A stretch of DNA of 64,000 nt from JAAYCI01 sp964370295 (GTDB taxonomy: Bacteria; Bacillota; Clostridia; Oscillospirales; Ruminococcaceae): contig CAYJIR010000003.1 of the NCBI GenBank assembly GCA_964370295.1, forward strand, positions 1 through 64,000, read 5' to 3'. The notes under the pieces were generated by a model, which was not told the DNA's origin, searched no databases, and saw only the letters and a program-made list of their open reading frames with translations. Below, piece after piece: positions 42,548 through 52,058 of this stretch; positions within the stretch are counted from its first letter, which is position 1, and each line of letters starts with the position of its first letter. The position numbers were made by a program, and so were the translations under genes.

Positions 42548-44620
42548 TTAGCTCTGTGTGGCACGGTCATACAGGCCACGTGTAAAAGCTGTTTCTGCGG
42601 CACGGTGTTGCGAAAACATCGAAAGCACCCTGGCCGCTTCTTGTTTTGTTTCGTTTGTAAAATAAAAAATCCCCTTGTCTGCCAAGCATTCACGCAAACG
42701 ATCTCCCATCCACAGTGGAACCGGATTATGCAAGGTTCGTATTCCCTCTTCGCAACTCAACCGAAACTGTTTTCCCTTACGATCTCGCACATACCCTTCC
42801 CGCTTACAGTTAACACAATCTTCCTGTGTACGCCGCAAGGGACAAGCCCTTGTAATCATCAAAGGAAAATGCCCATATACCAACATTTCCAGCCCCAAAG
42901 AGATTTCGCACCCCTGCGCCAAAGTCGCTTCCTGCGCCAAACTAAGCTCTGGCGATACCGTAAGAGACTGAAAGCCCTGTTCATGCAAAAAAGTGGCCGT
43001 TTGCGCATTTGTTACAGGCAAACCAAACCCACCGGCAATCCTCTTTCCCTCGCACAGTTCCCATTGCCCTATACCATGTATTTCAAAGCCCCAAAAACCC
43101 AATTCTGCCGCTTGACACACAGCCCTTTTCACCTCGGCCTCTTGCTTTGCATCTATAAACCGTGGTAAAGAAAGACGTGTTCTACTACGGATTTCCTCGG
43201 GCACATTTATAGCTTCTTGCAATGGAAAAATCAACAGCTCGCATTGTGTCAATGCTTCTTGTGGCATAAGTGCCACCTTAGAAAACCGCGCATGATACGC
43301 CTTTATCCTGCGTGTAGTAGGCCGATTTATCAAGGGCGCCCTATATTCTGCCGACACCGTCTTTTGTTCTGACGAGCGCTCGCGCAAAAGCAACAAATTA
43401 TGTAAGGCGGTTCGGCGCAAATTGTTTATAAGAGAGGTCGGAGCAAATACCCCTTCTTCGTTGCACACTTGCAAATCTCGCAGAAAAAATGGTGTACCAC
43501 CGGTTTTTTGCAAGGATTTCATCAGGTCTTGCGCTTGCTGCGCCACACTTAGTTGTTCTTTCAAGCCGTGCTCTACCTTGTTCTTGCCGTCTGACACATA
43601 CAAGTATGCTCCATCACCATTCAATGTTAGGTGCATATCCACCGGCACGCGCATACGCTCTCGCCTATAGAGTTCTCTCGCTTTTGGCAGGGCTGTTTTT
43701 GTTTGCTCTTTCTCTGCTTCACCGCGAAAGCCGAACATTTCGCATCCTATTTTTCCGCCGTACCAACCATCTGTAAAGCTGCCACGGCTAAATACCGCTT
43801 GTAAAAATACTTCGTCGTAGGCCTTTCCCTCTCTGGCACACAGGGCGGCATCTACAACCGCGGCAACATATTCGGGCGTGCGCAGTCTTCCCTCTATTTT
43901 AGCACACGCAACACCCATTTCCTCCAATTTCGGCAAAGCTTTTAGCACCGATAAATCTTTTAACGATAAGGCATATTGCTCTTTTTTCCTATCGCTGCCT
44001 TCTTTGCAAAAAGGCAGGCGACAGGGCGCGGCACAAGCACCACGATTACCGCTTCGCCCGCCTAAAAAACTGCTAAAATAGCACTGACCGGACATCGACA
44101 AACACAATGCCCCATGTACAAAAATTTCCACTTCTATTGGCGCACGCTTTGCAATATAAGCGATTTCCTCTTCGCGCAATTCACGCGCCAAAATGGCACG
44201 CGTAAACCCAAGCTTCGCCAGTTTTTGCACCCCGGCCAAAGTATGCACCCCCATTTGAGTAGAGGCATGCAAGGCAAGCGACGGCGCCACCTGTTTCGCA
44301 ATAGGGACAGCCGCTAAATCTTGCACAATAGCCGCATCACATCCGGCTTGGTAGGCTGTGTGAAGTGCCACGGCAAACGCATTTTCTCTGCCCGCAAACA
44401 CCAAAGTGTTTAAAGTTACATACACTTTACAATTTCTGGCATGGCAAAAAGCCACCGCTTTATATAAACCCTCTTCATCAAAATTCTCGGCACTGCGGCG
44501 TGCATTAAAACCCTGTAACCCTAAATAAACACAATCAGCACCGCTGAATACAGCGGCGCTTAAAGTTTTCTCGTTTCCGGCAGGGGCTAGTATTTCAATG
44601 CGCCTTTGCGAAACCGACAT
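42548..44620 (-). CDS. U32 family peptidase
   Basis: The 690-residue protein starts with the U32 barrel (RIEILAPAGNEKTLSAAVFSGADCVYLGLQGFNARRSAENF). It contains the HGALCLSMSGQCYFSSFLGGRSGNRGACAAPCR signature, the cysteine region known from this family. U32 members include RlhA, a 23S rRNA hydroxylase, and YhbU/V; many are not peptidases. The C-terminal part adds a second domain with MITRACPLRR and CVNCKREGYVRDRKG. Its start touches the zapA stop, so the pair is coupled. Confidence 0.92.
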   Translation of the reverse strand: MSVSQRRIEILAPAGNEKTLSAAVFSGADCVYLGLQGFNARRSAENFDEEGLYKAVAFCHARNCKVYVTLNTLVFAGRENAFAVALHTAYQAGCDAAIVQDLAAVPIAKQVAPSLALHASTQMGVHTLAGVQKLAKLGFTRAILARELREEEIAYIAKRAPIEVEIFVHGALCLSMSGQCYFSSFLGGRSGNRGACAAPCRLPFCKEGSDRKKEQYALSLKDLSVLKALPKLEEMGVACAKIEGRLRTPEYVAAVVDAALCAREGKAYDEVFLQAVFSRGSFTDGWYGGKIGCEMFGFRGEAEKEQTKTALPKARELYRRERMRVPVDMHLTLNGDGAYLYVSDGKNKVEHGLKEQLSVAQQAQDLMKSLQKTGGTPFFLRDLQVCNEEGVFAPTSLINNLRRTALHNLLLLRERSSEQKTVSAEYRAPLINRPTTRRIKAYHARFSKVALMPQEALTQCELLIFPLQEAINVPEEIRSRTRLSLPRFIDAKQEAEVKRAVCQAAELGFWGFEIHGIGQWELCEGKRIAGGFGLPVTNAQTATFLHEQGFQSLTVSPELSLAQEATLAQGCEISLGLEMLVYGHFPLMITRACPLRRTQEDCVNCKREGYVRDRKGKQFRLSCEEGIRTLHNPVPLWMGDRLRECLADKGIFYFTNETKQEAARVLSMFSQHRAAETAFTRGLYDRATQS

Positions 44621-45037
44621 TTATAAATCCTCAATTACCATTTGGCCATCCTTGTTTTTGTCTGCCTCTTCTTTTGCACTGGTATTTCGTCCTTTTTGTG
44701 CTTTCCCTTCATAATGGGCCAACTCGTTTCTCAGGCGCTCCACTTCCAAGCGCGCTTCCTCTGCCGCCATACGCGCCTTGGCTGCATCCTCTAAATAATC
44801 TTGGATTTGCACACGCATATTGTCTGCCCCAAACGCATTCTTTTCTGCTTCGTCCAAATAACCAAGCGCTGTAATGACAGCCGCGGCCGCAACCGAAGCA
44901 TTGGGTGTATCAATCATCACTTGGTTCATGTCTGCATCCAATTTTTCTGCCAGCCCGAGAAGGTACTCGGCAGAATCGTTGGTAGAAACCAAGTAACTGG
45001 ACCCGCAGATTTCCAATTTAACTCTTTGAGACGGCAT
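44621..45037 (-). CDS. zapA: cell division protein ZapA
   Basis: The 138-residue FtsZ-associated protein has the N-terminal fold VKLEICGSSYLVSTNDSAEYLLGLAEKLD. A central helix and a coiled-coil tail of Glu/Arg/Ala follow (ARMAAEEARLEVERLRNELAHYE). The charged C-terminal extension is longer than in E. coli ZapA. It is immediately followed by the U32 gene, an arrangement frequent in Clostridia. Confidence 0.88.
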   Translation of the reverse strand: MPSQRVKLEICGSSYLVSTNDSAEYLLGLAEKLDADMNQVMIDTPNASVAAAAVITALGYLDEAEKNAFGADNMRVQIQDYLEDAAKARMAAEEARLEVERLRNELAHYEGKAQKGRNTSAKEEADKNKDGQMVIEDL

Positions 45038-45526
45038 TTTTGCAAACCCTCTTTCTTTTTTATTTCAGTTTTCACACCACAAATTGATAACACTTGCTTT
45101 GTCGTTATATTTTACAGGAAACTTTTTTCGTTTCCTTACAATCCTTGCGAAATCACAAAGAATTTTTCATCGTCACCCACTAGTATAATACAAAACACCT
45201 TCATTTGGAAAGCTTTTTTCACTTCTTTACTTCTTTTTCTATATTTTTGCCGCTTTGCACAAACCTTATCCCCCTTTCTCGGTGGTTTTTTTAGTCATCC
45301 TATTGTCCACAAAAACAAATGTACGCATAAGCATACAAAATTAGCGCCAATTTCTTTGTTAAAAATTCTCGTTTGTTTTTTTCTTCAGCTTGCAATCAAA
45401 ACCTTATGTAAGGTATAATGAAAATGGTATTTTATATTGTAATTCCGTAATTTATAGTTTTTATAGCGCGTGTTTTTGGGCGTTGTCGCACACAAGAAGC
45501 ACTCACCCGAGAAATGGAGGCACACT
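45038..45526. other. divergent intergenic region upstream of glgP
   Basis: It contains the glgP promoter at 45390-45419. No gene, riboswitch or repeat was recognised in the T-rich remainder. Confidence 0.4.
45390..45419 (+). promoter_or_regulatory. promoter of the glycogen-use operon
   Basis: TTGCAA (45390-45395), an 18-bp spacer and TATAAT (45414-45419) lie about 105 bp before the glgP start. Confidence 0.6.
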
Positions 45527-47950
45527 ATGAAGCAAAAATTAGGACAAAACATCGACAATCAAGAGTTTGAAACTCGTATTCAATCGTATTTATTTAGTGA
45601 ATTTAACACAGACCTGGAATCTGCCAGTTTAGACCAAATTTATCGTGCTCTTGCTCGAGTCACACGTAAAATCATCAGCGATGGGCGAAAGCAATTCATG
45701 GCACATACCTATGGCACCAACGGAAAGCAAGTTTACTACCTGTGCATGGAATTTTTGCTTGGGCGTAGCCTTCGAGACAACTTGTCGAACTTGGGGCTAG
45801 AAAAAGTGGCGCAACAAGTGCTTGCCTCGCATGATTTGAAACTAGACACTGTGTATGAAGAAGAACCGGACGCCGGCCTTGGCAATGGCGGTCTTGGGCG
45901 TTTGGCAGCTTGTTATTTAGACGGTATGGCTACAACACAAGTGCCCGGGCAAGGCTATTCCATCATGTACGAGTATGGCATCTTTAAACAACAAATAGTG
46001 GATGGTTGGCAACAAGAAATGGCCGATGACTGGTTGCCCTCGGGTTCTGTGTGGTTTAAACAACACCAAAACGCCTCCATCGACGTGCGCTTTGATGGCG
46101 AAATAGAAGAAAGTTGGGACGGGAATTTTCACCATGTAGTTCATAAAAACGCCACTGTAGTGAAAGCGGTGCCACACGACATCTATATTTCCGGATACGG
46201 CTCAAATGGTGTATCTAAATTGCGCTTGTGGAAGGCCAAAGCTCCCGGCTTTGACATGCAGGCTTTCAACGCCGGTGATTACTATGATGCCATGACGCAA
46301 AACGCCAATGTCGAACTTATCTCAAAGGTCCTTTACCCCAACGATAACCACATTGAAGGTAAAATTTTGCGCTTACGGCAACAATATTTTTTGTCTTGCG
46401 CCTCTGTAGACGACATAGTGCAACAGCATCTTGAACAATATGGCACCATCGACAATCTGCCCGACAAGGTTGCCATCCATATCAACGACACCCATCCCAC
46501 ACTTGCCATACCGGAATTGCTTCGAATACTACTAGACAATTGTGGCTTTAGCTGGGAGATATCCTTCGATATTGCCAAACGCACCTTCGCCTACACGAAC
46601 CACACAGTGATGAGTGAAGCACTGGAAAAATGGCCTTGTGATTTGTTCAAACGCGTTTTGCCACGCATCTATCAGATTTTGCAAGAAATGGATCGCCGCG
46701 CACGCGCCGATTTTGAACAAGCATTCCCCGGCGACCAAGGCAAAATTGACTATATGGCCATGATACATGATGGTGAAATTCGCATGGCGAACATCTGCTG
46801 TTATTGTGCACATTCCATCAACGGTGTGTCTAAGTTACACAGTGAAATCATCAAAGAAACAGTATTCCATGATTATTATCTCTACTGCCCTGAAAAATTT
46901 ACCAATGTGACAAACGGAATTGCCTATCGCCGCTGGCTTTTGCAGGCCAACCCAGCCCTTACCGATTACCTAGAAGAAGTGATTGGTGATGAATTTAAAA
47001 CAGACGCCTCGGCTCTATCTAAACTTTTTTCCTATCGAGACAACAAAGAGGTGCTTACAGGGCTCGCACAAGTAAAACACAAAAACAAAGTCATTTTTTC
47101 CGAGCGTATCCAAAAAATATACGGCATCTCTCTTGACCCTAACAGCATCTTTGACTGCCAGGTGAAACGGATGCACGAATACAAACGCCAGCACTTAAAT
47201 GCCTTGAACATTGCCTGTGAATATTTATATTTAAAAGAGAATCCCAATGCCGACTTTGTGCCCAAAACATACATTTTTGCAGCCAAGGCGGCCAGTGGCT
47301 ACTACATGGCAAAGCAAATGATTCGTCTTATATGGCAACTGGGTGAACTGATTGAAGCCGATCCGGTTGTGCGAAAAAAACTACGCATTGTCTATCTGGT
47401 AGATTACAATGTAACCACCAGTGAACTTCTTATGCCCGCCAGCGAAATTTCCGAGCAAATCAGCCTGGCCGGCACCGAAGCCTCCGGCACAGGCAACATG
47501 AAGTTTATGATGAACGGTGCACTGACTTTGGGTACTTTGGATGGCGCCAATATCGAAATTGCCGAGGCCGCAGGCAAGGACAATTTCATACAGTTTGGCA
47601 TGCTTAGCGAAGAGGTTGTAAGCTTAAAGCAGCAGGGGTATAACCCTTCTTCTTATATTGCCAACATACCCATGGCCGATGAAGTATTAAATTTCTTGGC
47701 ACGTGGTTGGAGCGGGGAAAACTTCCAAGAAATTGTTGAAAATTTACGCACACAAGATCCCTATATGGTAATGGCTGACTTTGCCGACTATCGCAAAGCA
47801 CAAGAACGTGTATCTCAGCTATATCGCGATCAAAAAACTTTTATGCAAATGAGCCTTTCTAACATTGCGGGCAGTGGTATTTTTGCCGCCGATCGCGCCG
47901 TGTTAGAATACGCAACTAATATTTGGGGTGCCGACCCCGTTAAATGGTAG
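45527..47950 (+). CDS. glgP: glycogen/starch/alpha-glucan phosphorylase
   Basis: The 807-residue enzyme releases glucose 1-phosphate from alpha-1,4-glucans. DAGLGNGGLGRLAACYLD is the substrate-side loop, and AIHINDTHPTLAIPELLRILLD is in the middle. The pyridoxal-phosphate Lys lies in EASGTGNMKFMMNGALTLGTLDGANIEI. ATG at 45527 behind GGAGG is chosen over an upstream in-frame TTG/ATG region. A GH13 enzyme follows after 55 bp, so the two form a glycogen degradation operon. Confidence 0.96.
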   Translation: MKQKLGQNIDNQEFETRIQSYLFSEFNTDLESASLDQIYRALARVTRKIISDGRKQFMAHTYGTNGKQVYYLCMEFLLGRSLRDNLSNLGLEKVAQQVLASHDLKLDTVYEEEPDAGLGNGGLGRLAACYLDGMATTQVPGQGYSIMYEYGIFKQQIVDGWQQEMADDWLPSGSVWFKQHQNASIDVRFDGEIEESWDGNFHHVVHKNATVVKAVPHDIYISGYGSNGVSKLRLWKAKAPGFDMQAFNAGDYYDAMTQNANVELISKVLYPNDNHIEGKILRLRQQYFLSCASVDDIVQQHLEQYGTIDNLPDKVAIHINDTHPTLAIPELLRILLDNCGFSWEISFDIAKRTFAYTNHTVMSEALEKWPCDLFKRVLPRIYQILQEMDRRARADFEQAFPGDQGKIDYMAMIHDGEIRMANICCYCAHSINGVSKLHSEIIKETVFHDYYLYCPEKFTNVTNGIAYRRWLLQANPALTDYLEEVIGDEFKTDASALSKLFSYRDNKEVLTGLAQVKHKNKVIFSERIQKIYGISLDPNSIFDCQVKRMHEYKRQHLNALNIACEYLYLKENPNADFVPKTYIFAAKAASGYYMAKQMIRLIWQLGELIEADPVVRKKLRIVYLVDYNVTTSELLMPASEISEQISLAGTEASGTGNMKFMMNGALTLGTLDGANIEIAEAAGKDNFIQFGMLSEEVVSLKQQGYNPSSYIANIPMADEVLNFLARGWSGENFQEIVENLRTQDPYMVMADFADYRKAQERVSQLYRDQKTFMQMSLSNIAGSGIFAADRAVLEYATNIWGADPVKW

Positions 47951-48005
47951 TATGCCCCCTTTCCAACAATGAAACGCTAGAAAGAATTTGGGAGGGAAAC
48001 AAATC

Positions 48006-49829
48006 ATGTCTGCCATTTTCAACAGCCAGGACGAAGCCTATAAAACACCCTTCGGTGCCATTAAAACCAACGAAGAGGTCACATTCACCTTGCGTGTTCC
48101 CAAAGAATTTTTCTGCAAAACACCCTATCTGTTTTTACAGCCGGATGGCTGTGAAGCAAAGCAGCTTTTACTGGAATTTTGCGGCAGCCAAAACGACTGC
48201 GACCAATTTCGAATTTCTTTGCGTCTGCAGGACGCTGGTGTATATTTTTACTGGTTCGATTTATACACAGGCTACCGCAAACTTTACGCCGGCTTGCTTG
48301 GACGAGCCTTTCTTACCACCGGCGATGGCGCCGCCTATCAACTCACTGTTTACGAGCCCACTTTCACCGTGCCCAAAAATGCTGCAGGCGGTGTGATGTA
48401 TCAAATTTTTCCAGACCGATTCCAAGAGGGCAATCCGCAAAAACCTTTACATTTTTATGAGCGTATCTACCGCCACAATAAACACAGCGAACCCTACTTT
48501 TGGCCTTTGAATACTGAAAAAGGTCATTTGACTATGGATTACTTCGGCGGAGACCTCCTTGGCATAGAACAACGTCTTGGCTATCTTAAAGCCATGGGCA
48601 TCAACTGGATTTATTTAAACCCAATCTTTGAAGCACATTCTAACCACCGCTACAACACAGCAGACTACATGAAAATAGACCCCTACCTCGGCACAAACGA
48701 AGATTTTGCGCGACTTTGCGAAAAAGCAAAAACCCTGGATATTTCCATTTTGCTCGATGGCGTATTCAGCCACACCGGGTCCGATTCTCTTTATTTTAAT
48801 CGCGAAGGACGCTACCCCACTCTGGGAGCCTGGCAGGGGCCCAAAAGTCCCTATCGAAACTGGTATAAATTTCATCCGGATGGTGGATACGATAGCTGGT
48901 GGGGTTTCGACACTTTGCCCGCATGCAACAAACAAAACCCCGATTTTCGGCGCTTTATCTGTGGCCCCGGCGGTGTAATCGAGCATTGGCTTAACCTGGG
49001 GGCCGCCGGTTTTCGTTTGGATGTGGCCGACGAATTGCCAGACGACTTTATCGAAGAAATTCGCACAGCGGTAAAACGATGCGGTGAGGATAAGCTCCTA
49101 ATAGGAGAAGTGTGGGAAGACGCCTCTAATAAAGAGGCTTATGGTGTCCGTCGAAAATACTTTTTAGGCCATGAGCTAGACGGCGTAATGAACTATCCAT
49201 TCCGCAATGCTATCTTGCGTTTTTTGCACGACAAAGATGCTTCGCAATTTGCCCACTCTGTGATGAGTATTTGCGAACACTACCCTCCACAGGCACTCTC
49301 GGTTTGCACCACACACTTGTCCACACACGACACAGAGCGGGCACTCACCATGCTTGCCAACGAACCCACCGGAGACCACGATCGCAATTGGCAAAGCGGA
49401 CGTCGCCTAGATGCGGCCAGCTATGAATACGGCATTCGGCTTATGCAGCTAGCTTTTGTTTTACAGTTCACTTTGCCAGGCATACCTTGCATCTATTATG
49501 GGGATGAAGTGGGCATGCAAGGCTACAAGGACCCCTTTAACCGAGGTTTTTTCGATTGGACAAGCCATGAATCGCGTTTGATAGAGCTTGTAATGTCGCT
49601 TTCCAGCCTACGACACGATTGCCCCGCCTTTGCTGAAGGCCGTTTGTATTTCACCCACTGTGCTCCCGGTGTGCTATGCTATGAACGCAGAACCAATAGC
49701 GACGTAGTAGCCATAGCCCTCAATTGTTCCGGCCGCAGTGTTGAGGTAAATTTGCTAAAAGAAAGCATTCACTTGCCGAATATGAAATACATTTGGCGCA
49801 CTAAAAAATTACAGCAAACAACCTTGTAG
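48006..49829 (+). CDS. GH13 alpha-amylase family enzyme (neopullulanase-like)
   Basis: The 607-residue glycoside hydrolase has an N-terminal beta-domain (to about residue 120), then the GH13 barrel starting GGVMYQIFPDRF. The four GH13 blocks are visible: DGVFSHTG, GFRLDVADELP (nucleophile Asp), GEVWEDAS (acid/base Glu) and LSTHDTER. IPCIYYGDEVGMQG follows. No signal peptide is seen, so it acts in the cytosol on imported or stored glucans with GlgP. Confidence 0.94.
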   Translation: MSAIFNSQDEAYKTPFGAIKTNEEVTFTLRVPKEFFCKTPYLFLQPDGCEAKQLLLEFCGSQNDCDQFRISLRLQDAGVYFYWFDLYTGYRKLYAGLLGRAFLTTGDGAAYQLTVYEPTFTVPKNAAGGVMYQIFPDRFQEGNPQKPLHFYERIYRHNKHSEPYFWPLNTEKGHLTMDYFGGDLLGIEQRLGYLKAMGINWIYLNPIFEAHSNHRYNTADYMKIDPYLGTNEDFARLCEKAKTLDISILLDGVFSHTGSDSLYFNREGRYPTLGAWQGPKSPYRNWYKFHPDGGYDSWWGFDTLPACNKQNPDFRRFICGPGGVIEHWLNLGAAGFRLDVADELPDDFIEEIRTAVKRCGEDKLLIGEVWEDASNKEAYGVRRKYFLGHELDGVMNYPFRNAILRFLHDKDASQFAHSVMSICEHYPPQALSVCTTHLSTHDTERALTMLANEPTGDHDRNWQSGRRLDAASYEYGIRLMQLAFVLQFTLPGIPCIYYGDEVGMQGYKDPFNRGFFDWTSHESRLIELVMSLSSLRHDCPAFAEGRLYFTHCAPGVLCYERRTNSDVVAIALNCSGRSVEVNLLKESIHLPNMKYIWRTKKLQQTTL

Positions 49830-49909
49830 AAAACAGTTGCCACTACTTTCGCTATGATTGGCCCGCCAGCATAGTGCTCTATTTTATTGATTTTTTTCTT
49901 GGAGGATAT

Positions 49910-50473
49910 ATGGCCTTACTTTTGGCTTCGCAAAGCCCACGTCGACGGGCTCTTTTAGCACTACTTACAAATCATTTTGATGTGTTGGCACCCGAAGTGG
50001 ACGAAAGCAATTTTGTGCATTTACCCGCACTTGAACTTTGCGAATCACTCGCTATAAAAAAAGTCGATGCAATACCTTTTACCGGGGCATATAAGGCAGT
50101 TTTAGCTTGTGACACCGTTGTCGATTTAGAAGGCCGTGCTTTGGGAAAACCACAAAACTGTGAAGATGCTATTAATATGCTCTCCTCCCTAAGCGGTCGC
50201 TGGCACGAAGTACACACAGGGGTTTGTCTTTTACAACACAACGGACGTAGACATAATTTTACACAAACCACCCGTGTATGGTTTGATACCATCCCTAAAT
50301 CGGACATTCTAGCCGTATGCGAAACCGATGAACCTTACGACAAAGCCGGTGCCTATGGCATACAAGGCTGGGCTGCCGGTTTCATTCCGCGCATAGAAGG
50401 CTGCTATTATAATGTAATGGGTTTGCCTGTGGCTACACTAAGAAACCTACTAACGAAAGAGAATTTATTATAG
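49910..50473 (+). CDS. maf: Maf family nucleotide pyrophosphatase
   Basis: The 187-residue protein starts LLLASQSPRRRALLALL, the Maf triphosphate loop. LACDTVVDLEGRALGKPQ contains the metal Asp, and DKAGAYGIQGWAAGFIPRIEGCYYNVMGLP is the family's C-terminal signature. It removes PPi from modified or canonical pyrimidine NTPs and influences septation in B. subtilis. The start is ATG at 49910 directly after GGAGG. It is probably transcribed with the upstream genes. Confidence 0.94.
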   Translation: MALLLASQSPRRRALLALLTNHFDVLAPEVDESNFVHLPALELCESLAIKKVDAIPFTGAYKAVLACDTVVDLEGRALGKPQNCEDAINMLSSLSGRWHEVHTGVCLLQHNGRRHNFTQTTRVWFDTIPKSDILAVCETDEPYDKAGAYGIQGWAAGFIPRIEGCYYNVMGLPVATLRNLLTKENLL

Positions 50474-50531
50474 TGCTCTTTGCCTGTCTAAAAATTTGTG
50501 CAATTTTTTAGCTAACCGACACAAAATTTAC

Positions 50532-50560
50532 TTGTTTTATGGTGTAATTTCTGTTATAAT
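50532..50560 (+). promoter_or_regulatory. promoter of the MinD-like gene and mgsA
   Basis: TTGTTT (50532-50537), a 17-bp spacer and an extended TGTTATAAT -10 (TATAAT at 50555-50560) lie about 100 bp before the start. Confidence 0.7.
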
Positions 50561-50661
50561 AGCTGTGGATTGATTTTTACATATCCTTTTGGCTTATTTA
50601 TCGTTCATTTCGTTCGTCTTTTCGGTGTATACTCATTTTAAAACCGGAGGTAACTACCTGC

Positions 50662-51396
50662 ATGAGCGCGGCTATACTCACCTTTGTCTCCGGCAAAGGC
50701 GGCACCGGCAACAGCACCGTTTGTGTGTTTTGCGGGCAAGCCTTGGCTGCACTGGGAAAACGAGTTTTATATATCGAGCTTAAATTCGCATTGCGCACGG
50801 CCGATTTTATTGCCGGCATGGCAAAACACGTGGTTTATGATATCTCGGACGTGATGCAAAACCGTTGCCCTCTAGAAAAAGCTGTTCTTGAACACCCTCG
50901 GCAACCAGGGTTTTATTTGCTATTTTCCCCTTTTGAGGACAATCTGTTCGGCAAACGAGAGCTTACCCAGTTGCTTTCCAATTGCCATAATGACTATGAT
51001 TATATCCTTATAGATGCACCGGCCGGCTTGGAGGAAGGTTTTGCTCTTGCCACAGAGGCTGCACACCAAGCAATTTTTGTACTAACACCCGATCCGGTCA
51101 GCTTACGCATTGGTCAACTTTTGGCAAACCAACCCGAACTAGAACAAAAACCACAACGCATGATCCTAAATCGTGTCTTACCTCAAAGAGCCTTGGCACC
51201 GGGTGTTCTTCTGGATTTAGACGAAGCCATCGACCTTGCCGGTGTACAGCTGCTCGGGGTGATACCGGATTCCTCTGCTATACAAGTGGCCACCACAGGT
51301 GGTGCTGTTTTGCAAAACCATCAATTGGAAGCGCGTATCTTTGAAGCAATTGCACATCGTATTTTAGGAAAACACATGCCATTATTATATACATAG
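50662..51396 (+). CDS. MinD/ParA-like protein with altered P-loop
   Basis: The 244-residue protein has the MinD fold: VSGKGGTGNST at the N-terminus (10-19), DYILIDAPAGLEEGFALA as Walker B and switch region, and LLGVIPDSSAIQVATTGGAV near the C-terminus. The signature Lys12 is kept, but the P-loop lysine is Asn17 (codon AAC). The usual acidic residues of the DxDxG segment are replaced (IELKFALRTADF). ATP hydrolysis is therefore doubtful. No minC or minE is adjacent; mgsA follows after 35 bp. Confidence 0.85.
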   Translation: MSAAILTFVSGKGGTGNSTVCVFCGQALAALGKRVLYIELKFALRTADFIAGMAKHVVYDISDVMQNRCPLEKAVLEHPRQPGFYLLFSPFEDNLFGKRELTQLLSNCHNDYDYILIDAPAGLEEGFALATEAAHQAIFVLTPDPVSLRIGQLLANQPELEQKPQRMILNRVLPQRALAPGVLLDLDEAIDLAGVQLLGVIPDSSAIQVATTGGAVLQNHQLEARIFEAIAHRILGKHMPLLYT

Positions 51397-51431
51397 CCCA
51401 TTTTCACAGGCTGAATGATAGGAGAACCCCC

Positions 51432-51836
51432 ATGAATATTGCATTGACTGCACATGATTCCAAAAAAGAGTTGATTGTTCAATTTTGCACAGCCTATATT
51501 CATACGCTTAGTAAGCACACCCTTGTGGCCACAGGTACAACCGGAAAATTGGTTGCAGAGGCCACAGGTTTAGATGTACACCGTTTTCTTTCCGGCGTGC
51601 ATGGCGGTGCACAGCAAATTGCTGCACGCATTGCCTGTGATGAAATCGACCTCTTGCTATTTTTCCGGGACCCTATCAACCAAAAGACCGGGAATCCCAG
51701 CGAAATGGAACTGTTGCATCTATGCGATATGTACAGCATCCCACTCGCCACCAATATCGCCACGGCAGAGGTGCTTATCCACGGCCTTGCACGCGGAGAT
51801 TTAGACTGGCGTGATATTGTAAATCCTAAAGATTAG
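51432..51836 (+). CDS. mgsA: methylglyoxal synthase
   Basis: The 134-residue enzyme turns dihydroxyacetone phosphate into methylglyoxal and phosphate, a relief valve when phosphate is short. NIALTAHDSKKELIVQF at the start holds the catalytic His and Lys. ATGTTGKLV is the phosphate loop, and GGAQQIAARIACDEIDLLLFFRDP carries the catalytic Asp. It is downstream of the MinD-like gene with a good ribosome site. Confidence 0.96.
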   Translation: MNIALTAHDSKKELIVQFCTAYIHTLSKHTLVATGTTGKLVAEATGLDVHRFLSGVHGGAQQIAARIACDEIDLLLFFRDPINQKTGNPSEMELLHLCDMYSIPLATNIATAEVLIHGLARGDLDWRDIVNPKD

Positions 51837-51937
51837 TATTTCACACAAGCACACTTGTATTTGATTTTGCTTTATAGAGTGGCTTTTATTTGTGTTCGAG
51901 AACATCATTTTAGGTCGTTTTGACAAGGCGACATTCG

Positions 51938-51961
51938 TCGTTTTGGCAAAACGATTTTTTC
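51938..51961 (+). terminator. possible terminator after mgsA
   Basis: TCGTTTTG and CAAAACGA pair around a very short loop and are followed by six T. The short stem makes it weak. Confidence 0.4.
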
Positions 51962-52058
51962 TTGAAACTACGAAACACCCATGCACCTTGTTAAGGTTAA
52001 CTATTTGACGGTTTAGGCCATACCGCCTGCATCGTTTTGCGCAGAGGAGGTTACCTTT

